A DNA stretch of 64,000 bases from Prorocentrum cordatum (taxonomy: Eukaryota; Sar; Dinophyceae; Prorocentrales; Prorocentraceae), in contig CAUYUJ010015261.1 of assembly GCA_963575745.1 (NCBI GenBank), positions 280,146 to 344,145 on the forward strand, read 5' to 3'. The translations under genes and the position numbers were made by a program. The notes under the pieces are model-generated. The model did not search any database, was not told the DNA's origin, and saw nothing but the letters and a program-made list of their open reading frames with translations. Positions 1 through 10,080 of the stretch are shown here, piece by piece. Position 1 is the first letter of the stretch; every line of letters begins with the position of its first letter.

Positions 1-1030
1 GGTGGGAAGGCCAGGTCGGAGCATCGGGAGTGCCAAGGGTTTCGGTTGGGTTCCCCAGTCTATTCCTCCTTCCCTTCCCTCGGACCCGCCCGCCCCCCCC
101 CCGCTTCTCCCGCCTCGCTCCCCCTTTCTGCCCCATCCCCCGCCTTTTCCTCTCCCCTCCCCCTCCCCACTTCCTATCTCCTTCCCTCCCGTTCTAACTC
201 CTCAGCGTACGCACTCGAGTGCCTCATGGATGCTGCCCTCCTCGGCGGTGGCGCGTTTGGCCCCGCACCACCCGCCAGGAGGAGGCACGTCCTGCCGCGG
301 CAGGGGACGCGGAGGCACGCTGCAGTCTTGGCAGCTTGACCGTGATGCGAGACCGAGACCTGCCCGCGCCAAAGCCGACGCAAAGCACAGCGGCGCCACC
401 GAACCGCTCCGACGGAGACCGTGGTGGAAGGCCACGGTCGGAGCATCGGGTGCCAAGGGTTTCGGTTGGGTTCCCCAGTCTATTCCTCCTTCCCTTCCCT
501 CGGACCCGCCCGCCCCCCCCCCGCTTCTCCCGCCTCGCTCCCCCTTTCTGCCCCATCCCCCGCCTTTTCCTCTCCCCTCCCCCTCCCCACTTCCTATCTC
601 CTTCCCTCCCGTTCTAACTCCTCAGCGTACGCACTCGAGTGCCTCATGGATGCTGCCCTCCTCGGCGGTGGCGCGTTTGGCCCCGCACCACCCGCCAGGA
701 GGAGGCACGTCCTGCCGCGGCAGGGGACGCGGAGGCACGCTGCAGTCTTGGCAGCTTGACCGTGATGCGAGACCGAGACCTGCCCGCGCCAAAGCCGACG
801 CAAAGCACAGCGGCGCCACCGAACCGCTCCGACGGAGACCGTGGTGGAAGGCCACGGTCGGAGCATCGGGTGCCAAGGGTTTCGGTTGGGTTCCCCAGTC
901 TATTCCTCCTTCCCTTCCCTCGGACCCGCCCGCCCCCCCCCGCTTCTCCCGCCTCGCTCCCCCTTTCTGCCCCATCCCCGACCTTTTCCTCTCCCCTCCC
1001 CCTCCCCACTTCCTATCTCCTTTCCTCCCG
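1..1030. repeat. 420-bp tandem repeat, about 2.4 copies
   Basis: Copies start near 1, 422 and 842; identical blocks recur exactly 420 bp apart (for example the GTGCCTCATGGATGCTGCC stretch near 219 and 639). Copy three diverges after about 1030. Each unit pairs a pyrimidine-rich half with a GC-rich half. Open frames here (including one of 367 codons from position 2) exist because 420 is divisible by three. They have low-complexity Pro/Ser composition, so I do not call a gene. The array may continue upstream of the window. Confidence 0.95.
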
Positions 1031-1861
1031 TCCCTCCCCCTCAGTCTCCAAGATCCCTTTAACCTCGCCCGTCCTTCCCTCCTCCCCCCCTTGTCTGATT
1101 CCTAGACGGTCCCAAGATACCCACATGGCCCACCCCAGAGACCTTGAACGTGTTTCCAGGATACTTCGGAAAAGGCCTCCTGGGTAGCCTTGCGATGTTT
1201 GCTTGTTCTGCGCTGAAGATTGTCCTCAGGGGGTAGGAGGGAGACAACCCTCGCGGGAAGAAGGAATGGAGAGGGAGGACGAGGAGACGGCGCCGGAGCA
1301 GCAAGAGCAGGAGGACGAGGGGAAGATTATCGATGTGGTGGGGGAGTGCAGAGGGGCAGGAGGAGGAGGAGGAGGAGGAGGAGGAAGCAAAGGAATAGCT
1401 TTACGAGGAGACGGAGGATGCGGAGCAGGAGAGAAGACCGAGGAAGAGGAGGAAGGGCATCTGGGCGAGATGGGGGCAGGGGGGCGAGGGGGACGAGGGC
1501 GACCAGGGGCTTCAGAAAAGAGCAGAAGTATGAACAAGGTACCAGTAGGAGAGCGGCGCCGTCGCGCCCGGGGCGTGCGATCGCTTTCGACTGAGCCCGA
1601 GCGCGCGCGCAAAGCGTGGCTGCGGCCCCTCCCTCGCGCTCCGCCGTGTTCGAGCCCCGGGTGCTGTGGTGCGGCAGGTGCTTCTGGCGGTGCGCCCCGC
1701 GCCCCTGGCGGGCCCCTGCCCCGTCCGAGGTCCGGGGCCCACTGCCGCAGGGGCCCGTGCAGTCCTGCGGGGCCCTCCGAGGCACGCGCGGAGCAGTGGA
1801 GCGGAGCGCCCTGCTCTGCAGGGCCACCAACACGAGGGACGTCAAGGTGGTAAAACTCAGG
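1031..1861. other. GC-rich intergenic DNA with a GGA-rich tract
   Basis: No recognisable gene. About 1255-1520 is purine-rich (GGA/GAG triplets), and 1550-1850 is GC-rich with open frames on both strands, which is expected at this composition. Confidence 0.6.
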
Positions 1862-2016
1862 AGGGAAAAAAACACACAGACACAATTAATCCTCGATTCC
1901 CTAGAAAACATGCGAACATATGAGAAGTGGGAGGGAAGACAGAAACCCAGAAAATATGGGAAAATATGGGGGATCCTTTTATTTGTGTGTATTAATTTGT
2001 GTGTCTCAGGGCCCCT
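1862..2016. repeat. Dispersed repeat family E, copy 1 (imperfect inverted ends)
   Basis: Starts near CACACAGACACAATTAAT and ends near TTTGTGTGTCTCAGGGCCCC. The reverse complement of the end (GAGACACACAAATTAAT) resembles the start, giving imperfect terminal inverted repeats. The interior holds repeated GAAAATATGGG motifs. Close copies lie at 2326-2483 and 31424-31580, and an end fragment near 8608-8632. It looks like a short non-autonomous element; no coding capacity. Confidence 0.7.
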
Positions 2017-2325
2017 TCAAAAACGCCTCGCCGGTCAGGCCGACGAAGATGTGCCACATCCAGCCATGAAAAGTTGTGGCCAGACGCCGGGTGTGGTGCA
2101 GCAGTGTCATCTTGACCGGACACGTTGGTTCCCCCCCTTGGCGTGCGTCCGTTTGGGGTGTTCTGCAGACCTGACCCCTCAGCCCTACTCGACGGAGCAG
2201 TGCGGAGCACTGCGCTGCCGACCTTACCTTGCTGGCAGGTCGACGCCGTGGCCAAGGGCAACAAGACCGCGCGCTTCTACGCAAAGTCGATGTTCGGCGA
2301 GGAGCCTCCCTGCAGCGGGAGGGGG

Positions 2326-2483
2326 CACACAGACACAGGCAGGAAAGAAGCGTCGATCCCACGGAAAGACATGGGAAACGATGGGAAGTGGAGGGGAAGA
2401 CGAGCATTCAGTACATAAATGAAGATGTATGGGGAACCTTTGCATTTGTGTCTATTCATGTGTGTGTGTCCCTGGGCCCCTTC
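2326..2483. repeat. Dispersed repeat family E, copy 2 (diverged)
   Basis: Has the CACACAGACACA start, the ATGGGAAGTGGAGGGGAAGAC middle shared with 1929 and 31479, and the GTGTGTGTCCCTGGGCCCCT end. It is more diverged than copies 1 and 3. The DNA between copies 1 and 2 (2017-2325) shows nothing recognisable. Confidence 0.65.
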
Positions 2484-2512
2484 ACTGCAGCGGGTCACCT
2501 GCGCAGCGTGTG

Positions 2513-2532
2513 TGTATATATATATATACTTT

Positions 2533-2590
<58 letters not shown>
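2513..2590. repeat. (TA)n dinucleotide repeat
   Basis: Almost uninterrupted TA/AT alternation of about 75 bp, a sharp AT island in GC-rich surroundings. Confidence 0.95.
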
Positions 2591-2595
<5 letters not shown>

Positions 2596-2783
2596 GGCAT
2601 GTTCGTGTAGTGCCGATGCGGCGGCGACCTCGCCGCGGGCGTTCAAGGCTCTGTGAGCACGATAGGGGCCTCAAAGGTTTTCTGGGGCGGCGTGAGGGCC
2701 AGCCACCCGCCACCGGAGGAAACCTTCAGGGAACGAAAACATCTACGTATCAGAGGGGGTGGCCCAGACAGGCGCCCCCATGT

Positions 2784-3012
2784 GATCGTTTTCTCATTCA
2801 TTGTTTCGCCGATCGGCGCGGGCCCTCGCACCCACCCTTCCCCCCCCATGGAGTGGACCTTGGCTGTTTTTGTCGCCTGTCTCGAGCAGGGGGAGTCTAC
2901 CCCAGAGGACGCACGGTCCCAAACAGTCGCACTAAGCAGAGGTCTGGAGCCAGACCCCACCCTCTCGCCCCCTTCCGCCCAATGTCGAAACCCCGAATAA
3001 AAAAAACGCTCA
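2784..3012. repeat. Dispersed repeat family H, copy 1
   Basis: Shares with 18341-18556 an ordered series of blocks: GCCGATCGGCGCGGGCCCTC, a CCCCATGGA block, a GCAGAGGTC block and CCAATGTCGAAAC near the end. No inverted termini are obvious. A start codon inside opens a 115-codon frame, but the other copy does not preserve it, so it is read as non-coding. Confidence 0.65.
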
Positions 3013-3085
3013 CCATCAGCCCCAGCAGCCCCCCCTAGTACCCTATATTGTCGTAGGGCAGCCAGGGCCAAACAGGCCCAGATGC

Positions 3086-3137
3086 CCAAAGGAGGAGGAG
3101 GAGGAGGAAGAGGAGGAGGAGGAGGAGGAGGAGGGAG
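3086..3137. repeat. (GGA)n triplet repeat
   Basis: About 50 bp of GGA/GAA triplets on the + strand. The downstream poly-Ser/Pro frames on the opposite strand are artefacts of this tract. Confidence 0.9.
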
Positions 3138-3249
3138 GGGGCAAGAAGGCAGAAATAAACGACAGGAAAAGAGGAACCCATGGGAAGTGTAGGGGAAGAG
3201 AAAGTAACATCGACAACTCTTGAGATATGGAACCCAGTGGTAATGTATA

Positions 3250-3456
3250 GATGTATATATGTATGTATGCATGCATGTACGTATGTATGTCTGTATGCAT
3301 GTATGCATGTATGCATGTATGTATTCATGTATGCATGTATGTATGTATGCATGTATATATATATGTATGAATATGTGTACGTGTGTATCTTTGTGTGTTT
3401 ATGTATGTATGCATGTATGTATGTATGTATGTATGTATGTATGTATGTATGTATGA
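3250..3456. repeat. (TATG/CATG)n tetranucleotide microsatellite
   Basis: About 200 bp of ATGTATGTATGCATG-type repeats, with TG-rich interruptions near 3360-3400. Confidence 0.95.
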
Positions 3457-3489
3457 TAGAGCGCGCGCGTGGGGCCCGATAGACTAAAA

Positions 3490-3775
3490 GGGGGGACCCA
3501 GCTTGAAGCTACCCCCCTCCCCCTTCCTTGCTAAAGGGGGGGGGGGCTTCGGAAGCCCCCCCCCCTCCCCCTTTTCGTGGTTCGGAAAGGGGGGCGGGGC
3601 TTCCAAGCTACCCCCCCCTCCCTCCCTCCCTTTAATTGAGCGGGGTGAGTGAGCCAAGCCCCCCCCCCCTCCCTCCCTCCCTTGGTAAAGGGGGGGGGGC
3701 TTGAAGCCCCCCCCCCTTCCCCCCTTTGGCCGCCCAGCTCCCGGAGCCATCGCCCTCCCTTTCGCTTCCATTTAT
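3490..3775 (-). repeat. G/C-run repeat, inverted partner of 6245-6775
   Basis: Alternating homopolymer runs of G and C joined by short AGCTTCCAAGC-like linkers. The right end (about 3715-3775), read on the minus strand, matches 6258-6315: GAAAGGGAGGGCG, then GGCTCCGGG, then CTGGGCGGCCAAAGGGGG. The two loci are therefore inverted copies about 2.5 kb apart. Confidence 0.75.
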
Positions 3776-3779
3776 TCCT

Positions 3780-3985
3780 GCCCATCTCCCTCCTCTTCTT
3801 CCTTTTGCCTCCTCCTTTTCCTCGTCCTGCTCATCCTCCTCATAGTCATCATCGTCATCATCGTCATCATCATCGTCGTCATCATCATCATCAGCATCAT
3901 CATCATCGTACTCCCCCGCGGGTCCTTCCGTTCCGTTCCTCCTCCTCATCCTCCTCGGTTTTCTCCTCCTCCTCCATTTTTCCCT

Positions 3986-4016
<31 letters not shown>

Positions 4017-4045
4017 ATCATCATCATCACCATCATCATCATCAG

Positions 4046-4080
<35 letters not shown>

Positions 4081-4445
4081 ATCATCCTCTTCCTCCTCCA
4101 TCCTCCTCGAGATCTCTCCTCCTCCGTTTCCCCACTCCTCCTCCTCCTCCTCCTCCTCCTCCTCCTCCTCCTCCTCCCTCTCCTCCTCCTCCTCCTCCTC
4201 CTCTCCTCCTCCTCCTCCTCCTCCTCCTCCTCCTCCTCCTCTCCTCCCCAAATTCTTTTCCCACCGCCCCACCACCCCACCACGTCCGTCACCCGAACTC
4301 GCGCGCTCTTCTAATCTGGGTCCGTCCTCCTCCTCAGTCCTCATCCTCCCTCCTCCTCCTCCTCCTCCTCCTCCTCCTCCTCCTCCTCCTCCCCCTCCTC
4401 CTCCCCCTCCGCCTCCCCCATCCTCCGCCTCCTCCTCCCCCAGCT
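3780..4445. repeat. (TCC)n and (ATC)n triplet repeat block
   Basis: TCC-rich from 3780 to 3845, ATC/GTC triplets at 3841-3910 and 4014-4085, then almost pure TCC to 4445. Frames in either direction give poly-Ser, poly-Pro, poly-Asp or poly-Glu and are not genes. DNA at 4446-4630 is ordinary and shows no gene. Confidence 0.93.
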
Positions 4446-4634
4446 GGCCGCCGTCTTACACGAACACTGCCAAACCCGACGGGCTGGCGTCTTCCGAATT
4501 ACACTTCGTGCAACTTTCGGGGGGATAGTATTTTTCCCAACCCTCCTTGGTTGGGTATTCGTTTTGAATAGGGCAGTGTGGTCTCCACTTCCTCCTTCCC
4601 GTCCCGTCTCCCTCTTGCCTCCTCCTGTCTTGCT

Positions 4635-5665
4635 TGCGGGGGGCTGCGATCTGTGAAACTGTCGCCACTTTCGAGGCTTGCTGGGGGGCCTAGCACAGTG
4701 ACGCCACGGGCGGACCCAAACTAGACCTCGCCATCCCTGGGGGGCTGCGATCTGTGAAACTGTCGCCACTTTCGAGGCCTGCTGGGGGGCCCAGCACAGT
4801 GACGCCACACGCAGATTCAAATTAGACCTCGCCATCCCTGGGGCTGCGATCTGTGAAACTGTCGCCACTTTCGAGGCCTGCTGGGGGGCCCAGCACAGTG
4901 ACGCCACGGGCGGATTCAAATTAGACCTCGCCATCCCTGGGGGGCTGCGATCTGTGAAACTGTCGCCACTTTCGAGGCCTGCTAGGGGGCCCAGCACAGT
5001 GACGCCACACGCAGATTCAAATTAGACCTCGCCATCCCTGGGGGGCTGCGATCTGTGAAACTGTCGCCACTTTCGAGGCCTGCTGGGGGGCCAGCACAGT
5101 GACGCCACACGCAGATTCAAATTAGACCTCGCCATCCCTGGGGGGCTGCGATCTGTGAAACTGTCGCCACTTTCGAGGCCTGCTGGGGGGCCCAGCACAG
5201 TGACGCCACGGGCGGACCCAAATGAGACCTCGCCATCCCTGGGGGGCTGCGATCTGTGAAACTGTCGCCACTTTCGAGGCCTGCTGGGGGGCCCAGCACA
5301 GTGGGTACCCACCGCAGACTCAAATGGGACCTCGCCATCCCTGGGGGGCTGCGATCTGTGAAACTGTCGCCACTTTCGAGGCCCGCTGGGGGGCCCAGCA
5401 CAGTGGGTACTCACGGCAGACTCAAATGGGACCTCGCCATCCCTGGGGGCTGCGATCTGTGAAACTGTCGCCACTTTCGAGGCCTGCTGGGGGCCCAGCA
5501 CAGTGACGCCACGCGCGGACCCAAATTAGACCTCGCCACCCCTGGGGGGCTGCGATCTGTGAAACTGTCGCCACTTTCGAGGCCTGCTGGGGGGCCCAGC
5601 ACAGTGACGCCACGCGCGGACCCAAGTTAGACTTCGCCATCCCTGGGGGGCTGCGATCTGAGATC
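4635..5665. repeat. ~100-bp satellite, about 10 copies
   Basis: The block GGCTGCGATCTGTGAAACTG recurs near 4641, 4741, 4841, 4941, 5041, 5141, 5241, 5341, 5446 and 5543, with a truncated eleventh copy at 5645. Each unit then has GTCGCCACTTTCGAGGCCTG and a GGGGGGCCCAGCACAGTG block. Units differ mainly at a variable segment (ACGCCACACGC versus GGTACCCACCGC). Open frames on both strands come from the periodicity. Confidence 0.95.
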
Positions 5666-5900
5666 CCCGCTTTCGAAGTGGCTAGGGTTGCTCAGGGATT
5701 GCAACTAATCAGCTTTATCTATTTCTTGTCCTGAAGCCAGTTTCCTGCGAGTCTCCCGAATTCCGTCTGCAGACATATGTAACCCTCGCTCCGTCATCGC
5801 CCCCCTTATAAAGTGTCCTAAACGATTTACGCCCCGCGTTTGCGCAGGGGTTGGGTACGTCGCCAGTTTAATTTTTCGTTCCCGGGCGTTGGCACGGGAC
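5666..5900. other. Unique low-repeat spacer
   Basis: Ordinary-composition DNA after the satellite ends. No gene recognised on either strand. Confidence 0.5.
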
Positions 5901-5914
5901 GAGTTGAATGATAC

Positions 5915-6250
5915 ACTTGCGTTGCAATCGATTGCAATCCATTGCGTTGCAAACGATTCGATTGCAATTCATTGGATTGCAATCGATTGGATTGGAATCG
6001 GTTGAATTGCAATCGATTCAATCGATTGGATTGCAGGGGAGGGACAGGACGGAAGGGAGGGAGGGGAGGAGAGGGAGGGGAGGGAGGAGATGGAACGAAG
6101 GGTGTGGAGGGAGGGGAGGGAGCGGAGGGAGGTGGGGAGGGGGATTGCAGTGGAATGGAGTGCAATCGATTGCAAGCGATTCGATTGAGATTTTCGATCG
6201 TCGATCGTTGATCGTCGATCGTCCATCCTCGATCGTGGATTGTTCATTTT
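5915..6250. repeat. Degenerate GATTGCAATC and GATCGTC decamer repeats
   Basis: Palindromic-flavoured ATTGCAATCGATT units at 5918-6034 and 6143-6185, a purine-rich GGGA stretch at 6036-6140, then GATCGTCGATCGT repeats at 6185-6250. No coding content. Repeated self-complementary units could form many small hairpins. Confidence 0.85.
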
Positions 6251-6775
6251 GGATCGTCGGCGAAAGGGAGGGCGGAGGCTCCGGGGGCTGGGCGGCCAAA
6301 GGGGGCAAGGGGGGGGGGCAAGCTTCCAAGCCCCCCCCCCCTTTGGCACAAAGGGGGGGAGGGGGGTGGGAGCTTCCAGCAGGGCGGCTCCAAGGGAGGG
6401 GGGCGGTAGCTTAAGCACCCCCCCGGGGGTAGGGGGGGGTAGCTTCCGGGGCGGCCAAAGGGGGGGGAGGTGGGTAGCTTCCAATCACCCCCCCCTTTGC
6501 ACGAATGGGGTGGGGGAGGGGGGGGGTATCTTCCAGCAGGGCAGCGCCAAGGAGGGGGGGGGTAGCTAGAAAGCAACCCCCCCCCTTATGAAAGAGGGGG
6601 AGGAGGGGGGGTAGCGTTTCGGGAGGGCCCAATGGGGGGAGGGGTGGGGGTAGCTGTAAAGCCACCCCCCCCTTGCAAAAAAAAGGAGGGGAGGGGGGGG
6701 GTGTGCTTCCAACAAGGGCGGCTCAAGGGAGGGGGGGTAGCTTAAGCCTAGCCCCCCCTCCCCTTTGCTCGGGCC
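6250..6775 (+). repeat. G/C-run minisatellite with AGCTTCC linkers
   Basis: At least seven blocks of G runs (8 or more G) followed by AGCTTCC or AGCTT linkers and C runs, with GGGCGGC joints. It is the direct-orientation partner of 3490-3775. G-runs on both strands make it a strong candidate for quadruplex and hairpin structure. Confidence 0.85.
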
Positions 6776-6794
6776 CTGCGGGCGCGCTCTCTCG

Positions 6795-6945
6795 TATGTA
6801 TGCATGTATGGAATGGCATGGCATGGCATGGCATGGCATGGAATGAAATGGAATGGCATGGAATGGAATGGAATGGAATGGAATGGACTGGAATATGTAT
6901 GTATGTACATCTATATATATGTATATATATACGTAGCACCCCGCA
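6795..6945. repeat. (GGCAT/GGAAT)n pentanucleotide repeat plus (TATG)n
   Basis: TGGCATGGCATGGAATGGAA units run from about 6808 to 6892, then ATGTATGTACATCTATATAT to 6935. The motif resembles the GGAAT of vertebrate satellites, but at this length it is a simple repeat. Confidence 0.9.
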
Positions 6946-7029
6946 ATTTCGGATAAGAGTGAGGGGGCGGGCGCGGGCGACGCGGGCGTCGTCGAGCCGG
7001 CGGACCTCGTGGCCCCCACCTTCCTTGTC

Positions 7030-7440
7030 GATGGCGCTCTCCTCCACCTCCTCCTCCTCCTTCTCCTCCTCTTCCTCCTCCTTCTCCTCCTCCTCTTCCT
7101 CGTCCTCATCGTCATCGTCATCCTCCTCCTCCACCTCGCCCTCCTCCTCCTCCTCCTCCTCTTCTTCCTCGTCCTCCCTCTCCCCCCCTCGTCTTTTCAT
7201 CATGGTCCTCCCATTGTCGTCCTCCCCCTCATCGGCCTCCATCATCGTCCTCCCATTGTCGCCCATCATCATCATCCTCCCCATCCTCCCCCTCCTCGTC
7301 CTCCTCCTCCCCCTCCTCCCCCTCCTCCCCCTCGTCCTCCTGCTCCTCCTCCTTTTCTTTTTCCACGTTCTCCTTGCATCCTCTCTTCTTCCACGTTCTC
7401 CTCGTCCCCTGTTTACTCATCCTGCCTCCCCCTCCTTTCC
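7030..7440. repeat. (TCC)n-rich pyrimidine tract
   Basis: TCC/TTC triplets with a few CATCATCATC stretches. Long open frames are low-complexity. 7441-7610 holds no recognisable gene. Confidence 0.9.
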
Positions 7441-7611
7441 CAAGATAACTGCAACGCAATCTTTTGTTCCACTTTATGCTCCCCGCCTTCTCTGATCAAG
7501 GCAACTCGCCAGGGCAAAGTTGCTGGACGGGCTGGCGTGGATGTGCGGGGCGTGAAGAGGTCCTTGCGGGCTCAGACGGCATGCAAGAATCCGCCGCCGC
7601 GCTTGTGCGGC

Positions 7612-8045
7612 ATTGGTTTGTTCAGTGAACGTGGTTTAGGTCGCGGGTGGGTCGCGGGCTCTCCACCTCCACCTGGAAGGAATGCAAAAGCAGCCCGCCG
7701 CAAGCGCCAAAAAAATTGGTTCGTACACGGAACGAGGTTTGGGTCGCGGGTGGGCCGCGGGTTCTCCACAGGGAACGAATGCAAAGGATGCCCGCCGCAG
7801 GCGCCGAAAATGTGGTTTGTACCCTGAACGTGGTCGCGGGTGGGCCGCGGGCTCTCCACCTAAAACGAATGCAAAATATGCCCGCCGCAGGCGCCGAAAA
7901 ATGTGGTTTGTACCCTGAACGTGGTTTGGGTCGCGGGTTGGTCGCGAGTTGGTCACGGGATGTGTCGCGGGCTCTCCACTTGGAAGGAATGCAAAAAAGC
8001 CCGCCGCAGGCGCCGAAAATTGTGGTTTGTACCTTGAACGTGGTT
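7612..8045. repeat. ~90-120-bp tandem repeat, 4-5 copies
   Basis: Copies begin near 7614, 7720, 7811, 7904 and 8025. Each contains GTGAACGTGGTTTGGGTCGC-like, GGGCTCTCCAC, GAATGCAAA and GCCCGCCGCAGGCGCCGAAAA blocks. Unit length varies because the internal GTCGCGGGT motif varies in copy number, and that motif then expands alone from 8045. Confidence 0.92.
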
Positions 8046-8334
8046 TGGGTCGAAGGTGGGTCGCGGGTGGGTCGCGCGGTAGGTCGCGGGTGGGTCGCGG
8101 GTGGGTCGCGGGTGGGTCGCGGGTGGGTCGCGGGTGGGTCGCGGGGTGGGTCGCGGGGGGGTCGCGGGGTGGGTCGCGGGTTGGGTCGCGGGGTGGGTCG
8201 CGGGGTGGGTCGCGGGGTGGGTCGCGGGGTGGGTCGCGGGTGGGTCGCGGGTGGGTCGCGGGTGGTCGCGGGTGGGTCGCGGGGTGGGTCGCGGGTGGTC
8301 GCGGGTGGGGTCGCGGGGCGGGTTGCGGGTGGAC
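8046..8334. repeat. GGGTCGCGG minisatellite (11-13-bp unit)
   Basis: About 25 copies of GGTGGGTCGCGGG, an amplified internal piece of the preceding repeat. Read on the minus strand it gives a repetitive Pro/Thr/Arg/His frame that I reject as a protein. Confidence 0.95.
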
Positions 8335-8335
8335 G

Positions 8336-8528
<193 letters not shown>

Positions 8529-8862
8529 CGAATCCGCACCGCGAAATTCCACATCAGCCACGCACCCAGGGACAGTGAATGACCGTTCGGCCCCCTCACT
8601 CTGATATATATTGTATGTGTGTCCCTGGGCCCCATGGAAGGAGGATGGCGAGGAGGACGGCGGCGCCTGCGCCCGCCCCGCCGCTCGACTCTCGGCCGCG
8701 GGACCACCGCGCCACGGGGCCGACCGCGTGCGCGCGCCCACCGTCGTGGCACCGTGGCCCGCCCCCTCTCCCCGTCCCCGAAGGTGCCGCGGGCCTCCCT
8801 GGACGGACGTGGCGCGGCGCCGGGGCGAGAGGGCTCCACTCCGATCGGGAGCCAGCCCTGAG
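8529..8862. other. GC-rich spacer with a family E end fragment
   Basis: TATGTGTGTCCCTGGGCCCC near 8611-8630 matches the terminus of family E. The rest is GC-rich with no recognisable gene. Confidence 0.5.
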
Positions 8863-8865
8863 ACG

Positions 8866-9110
8866 GGGGTTAGTGCAAACGGGGGTCAGCCAGAGCGCCA
8901 GATCTAGCAGGATCCTGCAGAGACCCCCTCTGGCTGACCGAAGGGTTCGCGAGCCGCCTGTGGCCGCGAGGCGGCCGCTCGTAGTGGCCGACCCGGGTCT
9001 GCGAAGGCCTGCGCTGCAGTTTTTTTTTTCTGCATGGCAGTTTTGGGTTTCCTGCTGACCCGGGTCTGGATTGACCCGGGTCAGAAGGTCCCCGAAGTCT
9101 GACAGAGGCC
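8866..9110. repeat. Dispersed repeat family I, copy 1
   Basis: Shares GTCAGCCNGAGCGCC, GCAGGATCCTGCAG-like and GACCCGGGTCTGGATTG blocks, in the same order, with 19738-19970. Both copies lie near a family A element, so the pair may have been duplicated together. Confidence 0.6.
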
Positions 9111-9246
9111 CGCCCTCCACCCCTGCGCAATTTTTCTGCTGGGGCGGACGTGCGCGGCTCCGCGGCGAGCGCTCCCTGTTGAGAACGGCCCGCCCTCCAG
9201 CGTCGAGTCTGCTGCGGATGTCAAGCCTCACAAATCATATACACTA

Positions 9247-9370
9247 GGCATCGCTCGGACGCGTGCGTTTTTTCTCGGCGAGGACCATCGAAGAGAATCC
9301 TGGATCACCGAGCAAGAAAAACACGCACAACACCGAACACAACGCACAGGGAACGGACGTCCGAGCGGCG
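9247..9370. mobile_element. MITE-like element family A, copy 1
   Basis: Non-coding element of about 124 bp starting GGCATCGCTCGGACG and ending CGTCCGAGCGGCG, which are inverted repeats of each other. Interior blocks (GGCGAGGACCATCGA, CACGCACAA) match copies at 19117, 19486 and 34955. This copy is the most diverged. Confidence 0.8.
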
Positions 9371-9459
9371 GAAGTACAGGTTGGGGAAGTCTGTGGCGAA
9401 ACGCCAGGCGCGCCCGACGGACACATCCCGGGGCACGACAGGGACGAGCTGTTTCAAGG

Positions 9460-9486
9460 GAAGAGGGACGTGGGAGGAGGAGGAGA
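9460..9486 (+). repeat. Left 27-bp direct repeat flanking element D1
   Basis: Matches 9679-9705 at 26 of 27 positions (GAAGAGGGACG, then TGGG or GGGG, then AGGAGGAGGAGA) and abuts the element end exactly. See element D1. Confidence 0.85.
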
Positions 9487-9678
9487 TCGGGGGCGGCAAA
9501 GAGGGGGATGATGACTAGGGGGGGTGGATATCATGGCGGGGGCCATGATATTTCCCAGATTTCATGGCGCCTCTTCTTATTTCATTCCGTCCCTGGTCCC
9601 CCCGCTGGGCCGCGCACATGCCGCCGGTCATGATTTGCACCCCCCCCTCTTGGATACCCCCCTCTTGGCCGCTCCCGA
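9487..9678. mobile_element. Inverted-repeat element family D, copy 1
   Basis: 192 bp from TCGGGGGCGGCAAAGAGGGG to CCGCTCCCGA; the ends are imperfect inverted repeats. Interior carries GGATATCATGGCGGGGGCCA and GCCGCCGGTCATGATTTGCA. Copies lie at 39314-39508 and from 63809. No coding capacity; probably non-autonomous. Confidence 0.85.
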
Positions 9679-9705
9679 GAAGAGGGACGGGGGAGGAGGA
9701 GGAGA
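9679..9705 (+). repeat. Right 27-bp direct repeat flanking element D1
   Basis: Second copy of the duplication, immediately following the element's last base. Confidence 0.85.
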
Positions 9706-10080
9706 AGGAGGAAGAGGAGGAGGAGCAGGATGAGCATGATGATCAGGAGGAGTGGGAGCAGCAACGCGTGGGGGAGGAGCAGCATCGGAAGGAGAGGGGG
9801 CTTGCGCAGAAGGAAAGGGGAAAGGTATGCTGGGCGCCCAGAGTCGAGATTACGGATGCAGACAGGAGGAGGCGCAGGAGGAGGAGGAGTTGGCCGAGGA
9901 GGAGAGGGAGGAGGAGAAGGCAAAGAGAGGGCAGGCAGTGGTGCAGGAGTGGAAATGGCACAGGAGGAGGAGGAGGAGGAGGCCAGTAAGCGTATGCAGG
10001 AGGATGAAGAGGAGGAGTGGAATCCAGAAATCAGGGGAGGGAGGGGGAGGAGTGTATGCGCTAGGGAGGGGGTTCCAGCG
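9706..10080. other. Purine-rich (GGA/GAG) intergenic tract
   Basis: Strong purine bias on the + strand. Open frames encode Glu/Gly/Arg-rich low-complexity peptides. No gene called. Confidence 0.7.

Noticed and set aside
1226-1885. 219-codon minus-strand frame and overlapping plus-strand frames
   Set aside because: Open in four frames at once over GGA and GC-rich DNA; Pro/Ser-rich, no domain.
6720-6735. GGCGGCTCAAGG as another spliced-leader relic
   Set aside because: Only GGCTCAAG is shared; no GTAGCC or CCATTTT upstream, and it lies inside the G-run minisatellite.
6808-6892. (GGAAT)n as evidence of vertebrate satellite contamination
   Set aside because: Short, mixed with GGCAT and flanked by window-typical repeats; it is a simple repeat that can arise independently.
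4635-8334. CRISPR-like arrays (regular repeats with variable pieces)
   Set aside because: Units are contiguous tandem repeats without unique spacers, and the genome is eukaryotic.
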